DNA of 17,440 nt from WTJX01 sp045106295 (lineage in GTDB: Bacteria; Bacteroidota; Bacteroidia; Cytophagales; JAAEPT01): assembly GCA_045106295.1 (NCBI GenBank), contig JBGCEI010000069.1:1-17440 (forward strand), in the 5' to 3' direction. Positions 1 to 7,500 of this stretch are shown piece by piece. The position numbers and the translations under genes are program-made. Under the pieces are notes generated by a model. That model did no database searches. It was not told where the DNA came from and saw only the letters and a list, made by a program, of their open reading frames with translations. How positions within the stretch are numbered: position 1 is the stretch's first letter; every line of letters begins with the position of its first letter.

Positions 1-1278
1 AATAACCCTTTATTTTTTGAATTTATATTACACTTTTGGACAAAAATAGTTGGTATTTCTGCCTTTTCTGTTCGTTTTTTGCCTGTGTTATTTAGTGCGC
101 TTACAGGTGTTGTCTTATTTGAGTTTGCAAGAAAGAATCATTCCTTTCTTGTAGGGGTTGGTGCTGCTTTGCTCTTTACTTTTTCAGATGCCATCATTCT
201 CTACTCACATACTGCCAGAACATATTCTATGCTACTTTTATTTACGTCACTAGCAATGTATTTCTTAGTGGAAGTATTGAGGACTCATTCTAAGAAGCGT
301 CTTATCTTTTTCACTATATTCAATGCGTTAGTTATTTATACACATTACATCAGTCCATTTATTCTATTTGCAGAATTTATCATTGTCGTATTATCAGTAA
401 AAGAAAAAAAGAAGTATTATCAACTCATTTTATCAGCTCTTAGTTCGTGCTTTTTAGCTAGTCCAATCATTTACTTTTTCATTTTGCGAGTAACTGGAGC
501 TGTATCACAAGGTACATGGGTACAAAAACCAAGTGGATTGGAGTCTATTCATTTTATGCTTTGGAAATTCTTTAATACACCACTAGCCAGTATATTGACA
601 TTAGTTATCATTATTGCTGCTATTGTTGTTTATCTAGTGCGTATCGAAACTAAACAAACACTTTCTGTAAGTGTATTTGGCAAGGTTACAATTGTTTGGT
701 CAGCAATGCTTGTCTTTATTTTTTGTGTATCATTTCACACACCTCTATTTATGAGACGGTATGTTCTTTTTACTGTGCCTGCACTATGTTTATTAGTACC
801 GTATTGTCTTAGTTTTCTGTTTACAAACATTAGACTAAAAATAGGTGTAGTAGTTTTATTTGCTGGTGTAGTTACGTTTACCGCAAGCCTTAATAAAGAT
901 AATGATAGAAACTTAAGAGAAATGGTTTCGTATGTAAAAAAAGTAAGGGCTACACTCGATAAAAGTAATGTCATGTTGTTTTCTCCCGCTTTTGATGATT
1001 TAGGTATCGCTTATTATTATTCTCCAACTACCTTTAAATCAGCAGATAAGAAGAAACTGAAAAGTTTCTTCAAAAGTGAACGAATGTTTCCTTTACTATC
1101 GATTAGCCAAAGACCTGAAGAAGAATTGGCTACTGCCAAAACTATCTTGTTTTTAGATGGGAATTCTAATTTCAGTCATCCGAATAATGGTATTTTAACT
1201 TTTTTGAAAAAACACTATCGTGTAGTATCAAAAAAACATTTTCATGAGGTCCATGATGTATGGTTGTTTGAAAAATAA
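1..1278 (+). CDS. GT-C family (GT39/ArnT-like) membrane glycosyltransferase, 5' end outside window
   Basis: The reading frame is open from base 1 to the TAA at 1276-1278 (425 residues visible), so the start lies upstream; a TTG at 79 is an internal codon, not a believable start. The first visible residues (NNPLFFEFILHFW) match the conserved NPP-L-Y/F segment that follows the first periplasmic loop in polyprenol-phosphate-sugar dependent glycosyltransferases. The segment LYSHTARTYSMLLLF is like the EAR-x-Y-x-L-L motif of the same families. Many hydrophobic helices follow, then a soluble C-terminal region of about 120 residues rich in Lys and Phe. The family transfers sugars from lipid carriers to lipid, glycan or protein acceptors on the outer face of the inner membrane. 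Acceptor and donor cannot be told from sequence. The catalytic Asp region lies upstream of the window. Confidence 0.75.
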   Translation, partial: NNPLFFEFILHFWTKIVGISAFSVRFLPVLFSALTGVVLFEFARKNHSFLVGVGAALLFTFSDAIILYSHTARTYSMLLLFTSLAMYFLVEVLRTHSKKRLIFFTIFNALVIYTHYISPFILFAEFIIVVLSVKEKKKYYQLILSALSSCFLASPIIYFFILRVTGAVSQGTWVQKPSGLESIHFMLWKFFNTPLASILTLVIIIAAIVVYLVRIETKQTLSVSVFGKVTIVWSAMLVFIFCVSFHTPLFMRRYVLFTVPALCLLVPYCLSFLFTNIRLKIGVVVLFAGVVTFTASLNKDNDRNLREMVSYVKKVRATLDKSNVMLFSPAFDDLGIAYYYSPTTFKSADKKKLKSFFKSERMFPLLSISQRPEEELATAKTILFLDGNSNFSHPNNGILTFLKKHYRVVSKKHFHEVHDVWLFEK

Positions 1279-1301
1279 GGTAGCTATATTTTCTTACCTG
1301 C

Positions 1302-1326
1302 TCGATCGCAATTGCATTGCGATCGA
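1302..1326. repeat. Perfect 11-bp palindrome with 3-base loop
   Basis: TCGATCGCAAT (1302-1312) and ATTGCGATCGA (1316-1326) pair perfectly around the loop TGC. It lies 24 bases after the glycosyltransferase stop and 90 bases past the 3' end of the REP-associated transposase pseudogene. No T-run follows on either strand, so it is not a classical intrinsic terminator, although it could still stop transcription. It may be part of a REP-type repeat pair with the hairpin at 1386-1416. Confidence 0.7.
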
Positions 1327-1385
1327 AACCTTCTATTTACATTCACCATGTGATTATACTAAAAAGTCAACATTTATTATTCTCC

Positions 1386-1416
1386 GCTAGCGCAAGCATC
1401 CTTGCTTGTGTCGAGC
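1386..1416. repeat. REP-like imperfect hairpin abutting the Y1 transposase pseudogene
   Basis: An inner stem of CGCAAGCA (1391-1398) with TGCTTGTG (1403-1410), one G-T wobble, closes a TCCT loop. An outer GCT (1386-1388) pairs with AGC (1414-1416) across a small internal loop. The element ends exactly where the minus-strand pseudogene's stop codon begins (1417-1419). REP-associated tyrosine transposases are characteristically flanked by the REP hairpins they recognise, so this is read as the cognate REP. No second complete copy is in the window. Confidence 0.6.
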
Positions 1417-1950
1417 TTACAGTTCGCATAGATCCAACAATCCTTTCTGACCAGCAAAATCTCTAGCACTGCTAAATTGCCAATGTTCTGGACAGTCTAC
1501 AAAACCTGCTTCTACAGGATTATCATGAATATAGTCAACCTTATGATACGTTACTTTCTCTGTCCATAATTCAATTGGCTTGTTGTCTTGTCTCCATAAT
1601 TGTTTGTGCTTCACATTACTTGACTTTTTAGCTGCTTGTTCCATCATCCATAACAACCATTCTTTTCTGCTTTCTTGCTCGTTCTCAGCTATTACTTTTT
1701 GAAGTGTATTAGATGTGTATGTCTTTAGTTAACGCATCAACTCTGATGGATTATCTTCTTTGGCTCTAAAAATTAAATGAACATGGTTTGTCATAATACA
1801 CCAAGCATAAATCTCCATCCCTTTTTGTTCTTGGCAGTATTTCAAACTCTTTATTACTTCCTGAAAATATATCGTTCTTGTAAACACATCTATCCAATAA
1901 ACAGAGGCAAAACTCACAAAGTACAACCCTTCTTTATTATGAAATTTCAT
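1417..1950 (-). pseudogene. REP-associated tyrosine transposase (Y1/IS200-like), truncated and with in-frame stop
   Basis: Two minus-strand pieces lie in the same frame, separated by one TAA codon at 1729-1731. Reading through gives 177 codons continuous with the family: KFHNKEGLYFVSFA near the N-terminus, the HUH metal motif HVHLIF (His at codons 56 and 58), and YIHDNPVEAGF, whose Tyr at codon 140 is the likely nucleophile. The stop falls at codon 74, just after SELMR, and the frame continues with LKTYTSNTLQK, so it is a nonsense change and not a frameshift. The usual first few residues are missing because the IS4 element begins here; the ATG at 1950-1948 is the last three bases of the IS terminal repeat. 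Such proteins process REP hairpins. This copy is almost certainly inactive. Confidence 0.85.
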
Positions 1951-1966
1951 AGTACACGAAAAAAAA

Positions 1967-2037
1967 TGATTTGAGAAAAAGAGTTAGTATTGTTTAGCAA
2001 AACAAACGATACAATCACCCTTTAAACTCTCAAATCA
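1967..2037 (+). promoter_or_regulatory. Inverted repeat enclosing the IS leader and ending at the transposase start codon
   Basis: TGATTTGAGA (1967-1976) is perfectly complementary to TCTCAAATCA (2028-2037), and the base after the second arm is the A of the ATG at 2038. Inside, TTGTTT (1990-1995) pairs with AAACAA (2000-2005) around AGCA, and GTAT (1987-1990) could alternatively pair with ATAC (2009-2012). RNA entering from outside the IS would fold both arms and present the start codon at the base of a helix. A transcript starting inside the leader would lack the left arm. Several insertion sequences (IS10 for one) limit transposase translation from read-through RNA this way. The role here is inference. 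Confidence 0.5.
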
Positions 2038-3120
2038 ATGCAATTAATGTCAAAATTCGCAGATATACTACATAAAGAAGCAGGAATAAACAAAGCTAGA
2101 TCAAAATTCATTGTTCTATTCGTAGAATCACTCATTAGAGTTAGAACAGTGAATTTGACAGAAATAGCTCTTAATTTTTCACCAGCGGTAAAAGAGAGGT
2201 ATTCTTATCGTAGAATACAAAGCTTTTTCAAGACCTTTTCATTTCCCTATCCTCTTTTTGCTCGTTTGATTATGAGTCTTTTACCTTCTGGACCTTTAGT
2301 GATTAGCATAGATAGAACCAATTGGAAGTTTGGTGTTTCAGATACGAATATCTTTATGTTGACAGCTGAATATCGAGGAGTAGCTATCCCTATGCTTTGG
2401 CATTTATTACCTAAAAGAGGGAATAGTAATCAATTAGAACGAATAGATTTACTCAAAGAGTTTATCAACCTGTTTGGTAAAGGTCGTATCAAAAACCTAT
2501 TAGCAGATCGTGAGTTTATTGGGGAAAAGTGGATTAGTTATTTATCTGACCAAGAGATACCTTTTACCATTAGAGTCAAACACAATATGATTGCAGAGGA
2601 TAATGAAACTGGTAAGACAAAACTATCAGATTTATTTGGATCTACACAAACTAAAGTATACGATAATCAGTCTCTATTCAACAGAAAAGTAAACATTGCA
2701 GGAAAAAGGCTTGATAAAAAACAGGATTACCTCATCCTTATTACTAACGGTGATGCAAAGCTAAACATAGAAGAATATCGCAGAAGGTGGAAAATAGAAA
2801 CCATGTTCAGTAGCCTAAAGACAAGAGGGTTCAATCTTGAAGATACACATATGACTGATGATAGTAAATTGAAAATGCTGGTAGGGATTTTGGCGATTGC
2901 TTATGTATTTTCATTCTTAGTTGGTATTCAAAAAGAAAAATACGACCCCATTAAAATCAAACAACATGGTAGGAAGGCAGTGTCAACATTCAGGTATGGA
3001 CTAGATCAAATTAGAAAAGCCATTAGTGATACTAAACACTTTTATCGAGATGTTTTATATCAAATTAACCTCATTATTGATAATATGACCGTTTTAACAA
3101 TGATGGTAAAAACTAACTGA
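2038..3120 (+). CDS. IS4-family DDE transposase
   Basis: A 360-residue protein of normal length for the family. The first catalytic Asp is in SIDRTNW (D92), the second in LADREF (D157), and the catalytic Glu is E254. The family signature Y-x2-R-x3-E-x6-K is exactly present: Y247, R250, E254, K261 in EEYRRRWKIETMFSSLK. The N-terminal 80 residues form the usual helical DNA-binding part (RYSYRRIQSFFK). The enzyme cuts and joins the IS ends by a cut-and-paste mechanism. ATG 2038 is preferred, with a second ATG at 2047 also possible. The stop TGA (3118-3120) ends on the first base of the right terminal repeat, and the frame then stays open into the downstream remnant. Nothing suggests inactivation. 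Confidence 0.95.
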   Translation: MQLMSKFADILHKEAGINKARSKFIVLFVESLIRVRTVNLTEIALNFSPAVKERYSYRRIQSFFKTFSFPYPLFARLIMSLLPSGPLVISIDRTNWKFGVSDTNIFMLTAEYRGVAIPMLWHLLPKRGNSNQLERIDLLKEFINLFGKGRIKNLLADREFIGEKWISYLSDQEIPFTIRVKHNMIAEDNETGKTKLSDLFGSTQTKVYDNQSLFNRKVNIAGKRLDKKQDYLILITNGDAKLNIEEYRRRWKIETMFSSLKTRGFNLEDTHMTDDSKLKMLVGILAIAYVFSFLVGIQKEKYDPIKIKQHGRKAVSTFRYGLDQIRKAISDTKHFYRDVLYQINLIIDNMTVLTMMVKTN

Positions 3121-3139
3121 TTTTTTTTCGTGTACTATG

Positions 3140-3270
3140 GCAGAGCATATAAAAAAATAGGGAAACACTCTTTAGCGAAAAAAGTATTTAATGAGTTCAT
3201 AGATACCTACGAAAAAGAACATGAGGAAGAGTTTGAGCAGGGATTCGACTTTTTTATTAGTGAGGAGTAA
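3140..3270 (+). pseudogene. 3' remnant of a TPR-like gene cut by the IS
   Basis: From the IS right end a plus-strand frame continues to TAA at 3268-3270 and encodes about 43 residues: GRAYKKIGKHSLAKKVFNEF, then an acidic tail DTYEKEHEEEF...FFISEE. The pattern of A-Y-x2-I-G and A-x3-F-x2-F is like one TPR helix pair, so it probably is the C-terminus of a tetratricopeptide-type protein. There is no ATG start of its own; a GTG at 3130 inside the IS end could start a 46-residue peptide. The frame equals that of the transposase, separated only by its TGA. The 5' part of the gene is not in the window. The TPR call is tentative; that it is a gene end is supported by the terminator immediately after. 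Confidence 0.6.
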
Positions 3271-3296
3271 GTAAGTAGAGGGGTGCTTACTTTTTT
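3271..3296 (+). terminator. Intrinsic terminator after the TPR-like remnant
   Basis: GTAAGTA (3271-3277) pairs with TGCTTAC (3284-3290), 7 bp including one T-G wobble, followed directly by six T (3291-3296). It begins at the base after the stop codon, so it belonged to the original gene and now also ends transcription leaving the IS. Confidence 0.75.
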
Positions 3297-3442
3297 ACTC
3301 TCAATTTTCGAACCTCCTCCAAATAAAGTCCAGTAGAAGAAAGAATCAATTCAAATATGATATTCGATAATTTACTTAACCATAGGTTTATTTAACCTAC
3401 TTTGCGAATATTTAGAGATGCGGTTTACCGTTTTTCATACTC

Positions 3443-3976
3443 CTATTCCACTACATACGAAGGCATTTTTTCGTAGCTATCTAATACAGATTTATTCTCT
3501 TCTACGTAAAGATTATAATTCTTTACCTTTTCTTGATAATCTGCTCTACGGATGATTAGTTGGTTAAAATTCATAGCCTGTATTTCTTTAATTCGTTCGT
3601 CTTCCATACGATATCTATTCGTTAAATATTGATCCAACTTTTCAATAAAAGCATCGTCTCTTTCGTCGAACTGATCTAGTAGCTTGGTATCTCCAATACA
3701 CGATTGACAAGGCTTATCTTTCATCAACTTATTCAATTCTTCTTTGTATCCCCACATCATCTGATCTGTAGCAGCTTCCATGGTTACGATAGTCATCAAC
3801 TTATCGTATTTCTCTACTTCAAAAGCATCTAATATTTGCCAAGAAGAGTCTACTTTTTCTTTTAAAAGAGAAGCTCTTTTTTCTATCTGTCGTATTTGTT
3901 CTGTATTTGCTTGCTTTGTACACGACATATTAGCGATTAGCAATCCCAGAAACAGAATAGCAGGTATTTTTTTCAT
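3443..3976 (-). CDS. Predicted lipoprotein of unknown function
   Basis: Translation from the ATG at 3976-3974 gives 177 residues beginning MKKIPAILFLGLLIANMSC, a short signal peptide with a plausible lipobox and Cys19. An upstream in-frame ATG at 4042 would add 22 residues, bury the signal peptide and overlap the divergent gene, so the shorter start is chosen. The mature part is highly charged and mostly helical, with coiled-coil character around EQIRQIEKRASLLKEKVD, a CQSC pair in the middle, and a C-terminal stretch RRADYQEKVKNYNLYVEE that faintly recalls the YN-x2-V-x2-YN region of LemA proteins. That resemblance is too weak to name it. Probably an envelope-anchored protein. The gap to the divergent gene is 49 bases. 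Confidence 0.7.
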   Translation of the reverse strand: MKKIPAILFLGLLIANMSCTKQANTEQIRQIEKRASLLKEKVDSSWQILDAFEVEKYDKLMTIVTMEAATDQMMWGYKEELNKLMKDKPCQSCIGDTKLLDQFDERDDAFIEKLDQYLTNRYRMEDERIKEIQAMNFNQLIIRRADYQEKVKNYNLYVEENKSVLDSYEKMPSYVVE

Positions 3977-4025
3977 ACTTTTGAATAGACTAAGGTTTAT
4001 ATGTATCATAGGACTAAGATAGTAA

Positions 4026-4550
4026 ATGAATAACTCTTTCAATAATTCGGTTTGGAATCAATATTACCAAAAGTTAACGACTTGGTACTACGCTGTATTG
4101 TGTATTCCTCTTTTTATTTTTGGATTAAAGTACATGAGTACCTATTCTAATGATCCTATCTCTAAAGACCAATTCAAGTCGTATTTCTTAGAACCACTTC
4201 CCATTGCAATTATGGTTTTAGGTTTAGTAATCACTTTATTTTTAAAAAGAGACTACCGAAAAAAAGCAAATCGTATTTCAGTAGATAAAACACTAGAAGA
4301 AAAGCTTTCTTTTTTTAAGCAAACAGTATTGAACTATCTCTTTTTGTCACAAGGAATTGCCTTATTAGTAGTAGGTATTTATTATTTTACCAATTTTTTA
4401 TCTTTAGCTGTTGTTTATGGTATCATTTTAGTGGTTACTATGTTAGAAAGACCTTCTGTTTACAAAATATTTCGTTTAATGAAATTTACGAGAGAACAAC
4501 GGAAAGTTTTTTTAGGAAGAGAAGAAGGAAAACTACTCGGTGAGGAGTAA
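4026..4550 (+). CDS. Four-helix membrane protein of unknown function
   Basis: The 174-residue product has four hydrophobic stretches at about residues 20-40, 54-72, 100-122 and 123-141, each pair joined by charged loops (KRDYRKKANR between helices 2 and 3; a basic and acidic tail after helix 4). By the positive-inside rule both termini and the central basic loop face the cytoplasm. No enzyme motif is visible. The ATG at 4026 follows the divergent lipoprotein gene by 49 bases, so the two could share a bidirectional promoter region. The T9SS-exported peptidase gene follows 46 bases after the stop, but with no evidence of co-function. Confidence 0.7.
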   Translation: MNNSFNNSVWNQYYQKLTTWYYAVLCIPLFIFGLKYMSTYSNDPISKDQFKSYFLEPLPIAIMVLGLVITLFLKRDYRKKANRISVDKTLEEKLSFFKQTVLNYLFLSQGIALLVVGIYYFTNFLSLAVVYGIILVVTMLERPSVYKIFRLMKFTREQRKVFLGREEGKLLGEE

Positions 4551-4596
4551 ACTTTTATTCTATTTTTTCGTTAAACTATAGATTAGACTTACCTAT

Positions 4597-7500
4597 TTGA
4601 AAAAGTATATTTTCCATAGCATTTTTTTAGTGGCATTTTTCCTATTTTCTCAACTAGGAAAAGCACAACCTACAACCTATGGTAATGAATGGATTAAGAA
4701 TGGACAACGTTACATTAAATTAAAAACAGCCCAAAACGGATTTTATAGACTATCTTATAATGACCTTTTTAATGTTTTAGGTAATGACCTAAATTCAATA
4801 GACCCTAGAAAGTTCAAAATATACCATAGAGGAAAACAACAAGCTATCTACTTACGAAACACAGGTTTCCCTAATTCTTTTGAGCAAGTAGACTACATTG
4901 AATTCTACGGAAAAAAGAATGATGGTACACTAGACAACCTCATGTATGAGGACGGTGATCAATCAGCTAACCCACACTATAATCTTTACAGCGACACAGC
5001 TGCTTATTTCCTTACCTGGAATAACATTAGCGTAGGTGGAAACCGATTTATGTCTGAAAATCTAGGTACATCTGGCACAGTAATTAATTTTCATTACGCC
5101 AAAATAGACACTGTTTTACACGAGGTATATTCCGTAGGACAAGCTTTATTTCCTGGTGGTGGGTCAATAATTTCTAATTCTAATTATATCAATGGAGAAG
5201 GGTGGCATGCATTCTGGACTGGAAATGGAGGAACATACAACTATACATTTTCTGGCTTAGAAAACATATACACTGGAGGTGCTAACTTAAGAGTAAACAT
5301 TCGAATAGCTACTTTAGACACGGGGCCATACAATAATCAACTTACGATTGGAAATACAACCACTGAAACAACACTCCTGCCAGAAAAGATGAATTCAGGT
5401 GCAATTGACGAAGAGGTAGAAGCTTCTGTTTCTACAATAGATGGAACTACATTAAAAATATCAAATAAAGGATTAGTCGTATCAAATGTAGAAGGAGTCT
5501 CCTACTTATCCTTAAAATATCCTCAACTATTGGATATGAATAATCAAAAGAATAAAGTATTTAGAATACCTGCTTCTATTTTAGGAGATGGTGACTTAAC
5601 TATTACTAATGTACCTGATGATGTCATCTTGTACAAAATAACAGATGAAGACAATATTAAAATCGTTTCATCTTCTGTAATAGCCAACACATTAACAGCT
5701 ACTGTAGAAGTAAATGGAGTAGAACAGATTCTTGTAGCAAAAGATACGTCTGAATACTTAAGCTGTGCATTAGAAGAGGTATCTTTCACTAACGATTTAG
5801 CAGGAAGTCCTGAATTCATTATTTTAACCCATCAAAAATTTTGGACAGAAGCTCAAGCTTACAAAACATACAGGCAACAAAATTATTCTACCCTCCTAGC
5901 TGATGTAGATCGAATTTACAATCAATATAGCTATGGTGAAAAAAGTCCTCTTGGTATTCGTCGTTTTTGTAAATATTTATATGATAATGTTAGCCCTGAG
6001 TTCTTATTCATTATCGGAAAAGGAATAGATACTGATTACCGGGAAGGATCAGATTCTCATAGAGAAAACCCCGCTATCCTTGGTCCTGATATACAAGACT
6101 ATATTCCTCCTGCTGGGCATCCATCATCAGATATACTATATACGTTAGGGTTAAGTGACGATTTAGGTGATCGCTTTTGGGGTGACGATGAAGACGACTC
6201 ATATGTACCAGGATTCAGTGTTGGGCGATTGGCTGCCATTTATCCTGAAGACGTCACAAACTACCTCAACAAAACAATAGAGCACGATTCTACTTTATAC
6301 CAACAAGAATGGAAAAAAGAAATACTCCAATTGGTTGGTGGGATTTCAAATGCTGAAGCAACTTCTTTTGATAGTTACATGAAAAATTATGCGTCAATTG
6401 CAGAGAATACATTTTTAGGAGCTAATACTACTCGTTTTTATAAAAATAGTACGGAACCTGTAGAATTTGTAGACGTAACTGACAACATCAACAATGGAGT
6501 ACAATTAGTGACTATTTTTGGGCATTCATCTCAAGATTTTAATGACATAGACATTGGTAACCCTGCTAATGATACAGAAGGCAACTTTTCCAATAAAGGA
6601 AAATACCCTTTATTAATTGTAAACGGTTGTTTATGGGGGCAAATTTTCAATACGCCTAGGCAAGCAGAAGGCTGGGTAAATACACCCGAAAAAGGGGCTA
6701 TAGCCACACTCACACATGCAGGGTATGGTATACCTAACTTTTTAGACAATTACTCTGAGTTATTTCACGAATACGCTTATGAAAATGCTAGTTACATTAA
6801 CCAATCTATTGGGGAAATACAAGAACAAGTAGTCATAGACTTCAATAGAATATACCGCCCTGTAGGTGGGGTTGACCCTGGGTTTAGTGATGATGAATTA
6901 CGGATAGCAGATGCCAACAGGCAACAGATGATACTACAAGGAGACCCTGCTATTAAACTATTTGCTTTAAAAAAGCCCGACTATGCAATCAATGCTAAAA
7001 ATATTATTGTTTCCACCGAAAAAGAAAAAATAAGTATTTCTGATGACTCCCTAATTTTTACTATACCTGTCATAAACTATGGTTTAGCTACTACTGACAA
7101 TATAATGATCTCAATCACTAAAAAAAGCGATAGCGGTGATATGACCTACCCCACAAGTAACCTCTCTCCTATTTTTTATAAAGATACACTTACTATTATT
7201 GTAGAAGCTCATCAGTTAACTTTTGGGGAAAATATATTTGAAATAGTAATTAGTAACGCTATAAATGAAGATAGTGATACAACTTCTAATCTAGCTACTG
7301 TCACCGTATTAGCTTCTGATAATGGATTTGACTTACTCTCTCCCGAAAATACCGACACCCTATTTACTACTTCATTGAATTTCGCTGCTCAGACAAGAGA
7401 TTTAACCATTACTGATACACTATATGTGTTAGAGTTAGATACTTCTATTTCATTTTCTTCTCCTGTCAAACAATCCATTACTGTTCGATCCGGGGTTTCT

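Larger units (their letters stand above)
1948..3139 (+). mobile_element. IS4-family insertion sequence, 1192 bp
   Basis: Perfect 20-bp terminal inverted repeats at 1948-1967 and 3120-3139 (outer bases CATAGTACACG followed by eight A and a T) bound one intact transposase gene. Matching ends exactly at 1948 and 3139 (outside bases T and G). Flanking bases are GAAATTT on the left and GCAGAGC on the right, so no target-site duplication is visible, although IS4 members normally make one of about 9-12 bp. The left flank is a minus-strand transposase pseudogene and the right flank the 3' end of an unrelated plus-strand gene. The element therefore probably sits at a recombination or deletion junction. 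Its ends are intact, so it may still be active. Confidence 0.92.

Noticed and set aside
735..974. Minus-strand open frame inside the glycosyltransferase gene
   Set aside because: It lies wholly within a strongly supported gene, has no family features, and low-GC membrane-protein genes often give such antisense frames.
3780..4022. Plus-strand open frame opposite the lipoprotein gene
   Set aside because: It overlaps the lipoprotein's signal-peptide region on the other strand and ends 4 bases before the real membrane-protein start; no independent support.
3260..4550. GTGAGGAGTAA occurs at the end of both the TPR-like remnant (3260-3270) and the four-helix membrane protein gene (4540-4550)
   Set aside because: Eleven bases encoding two Glu and a stop in both cases; flanking sequences differ, so no duplication or attachment site is inferred.
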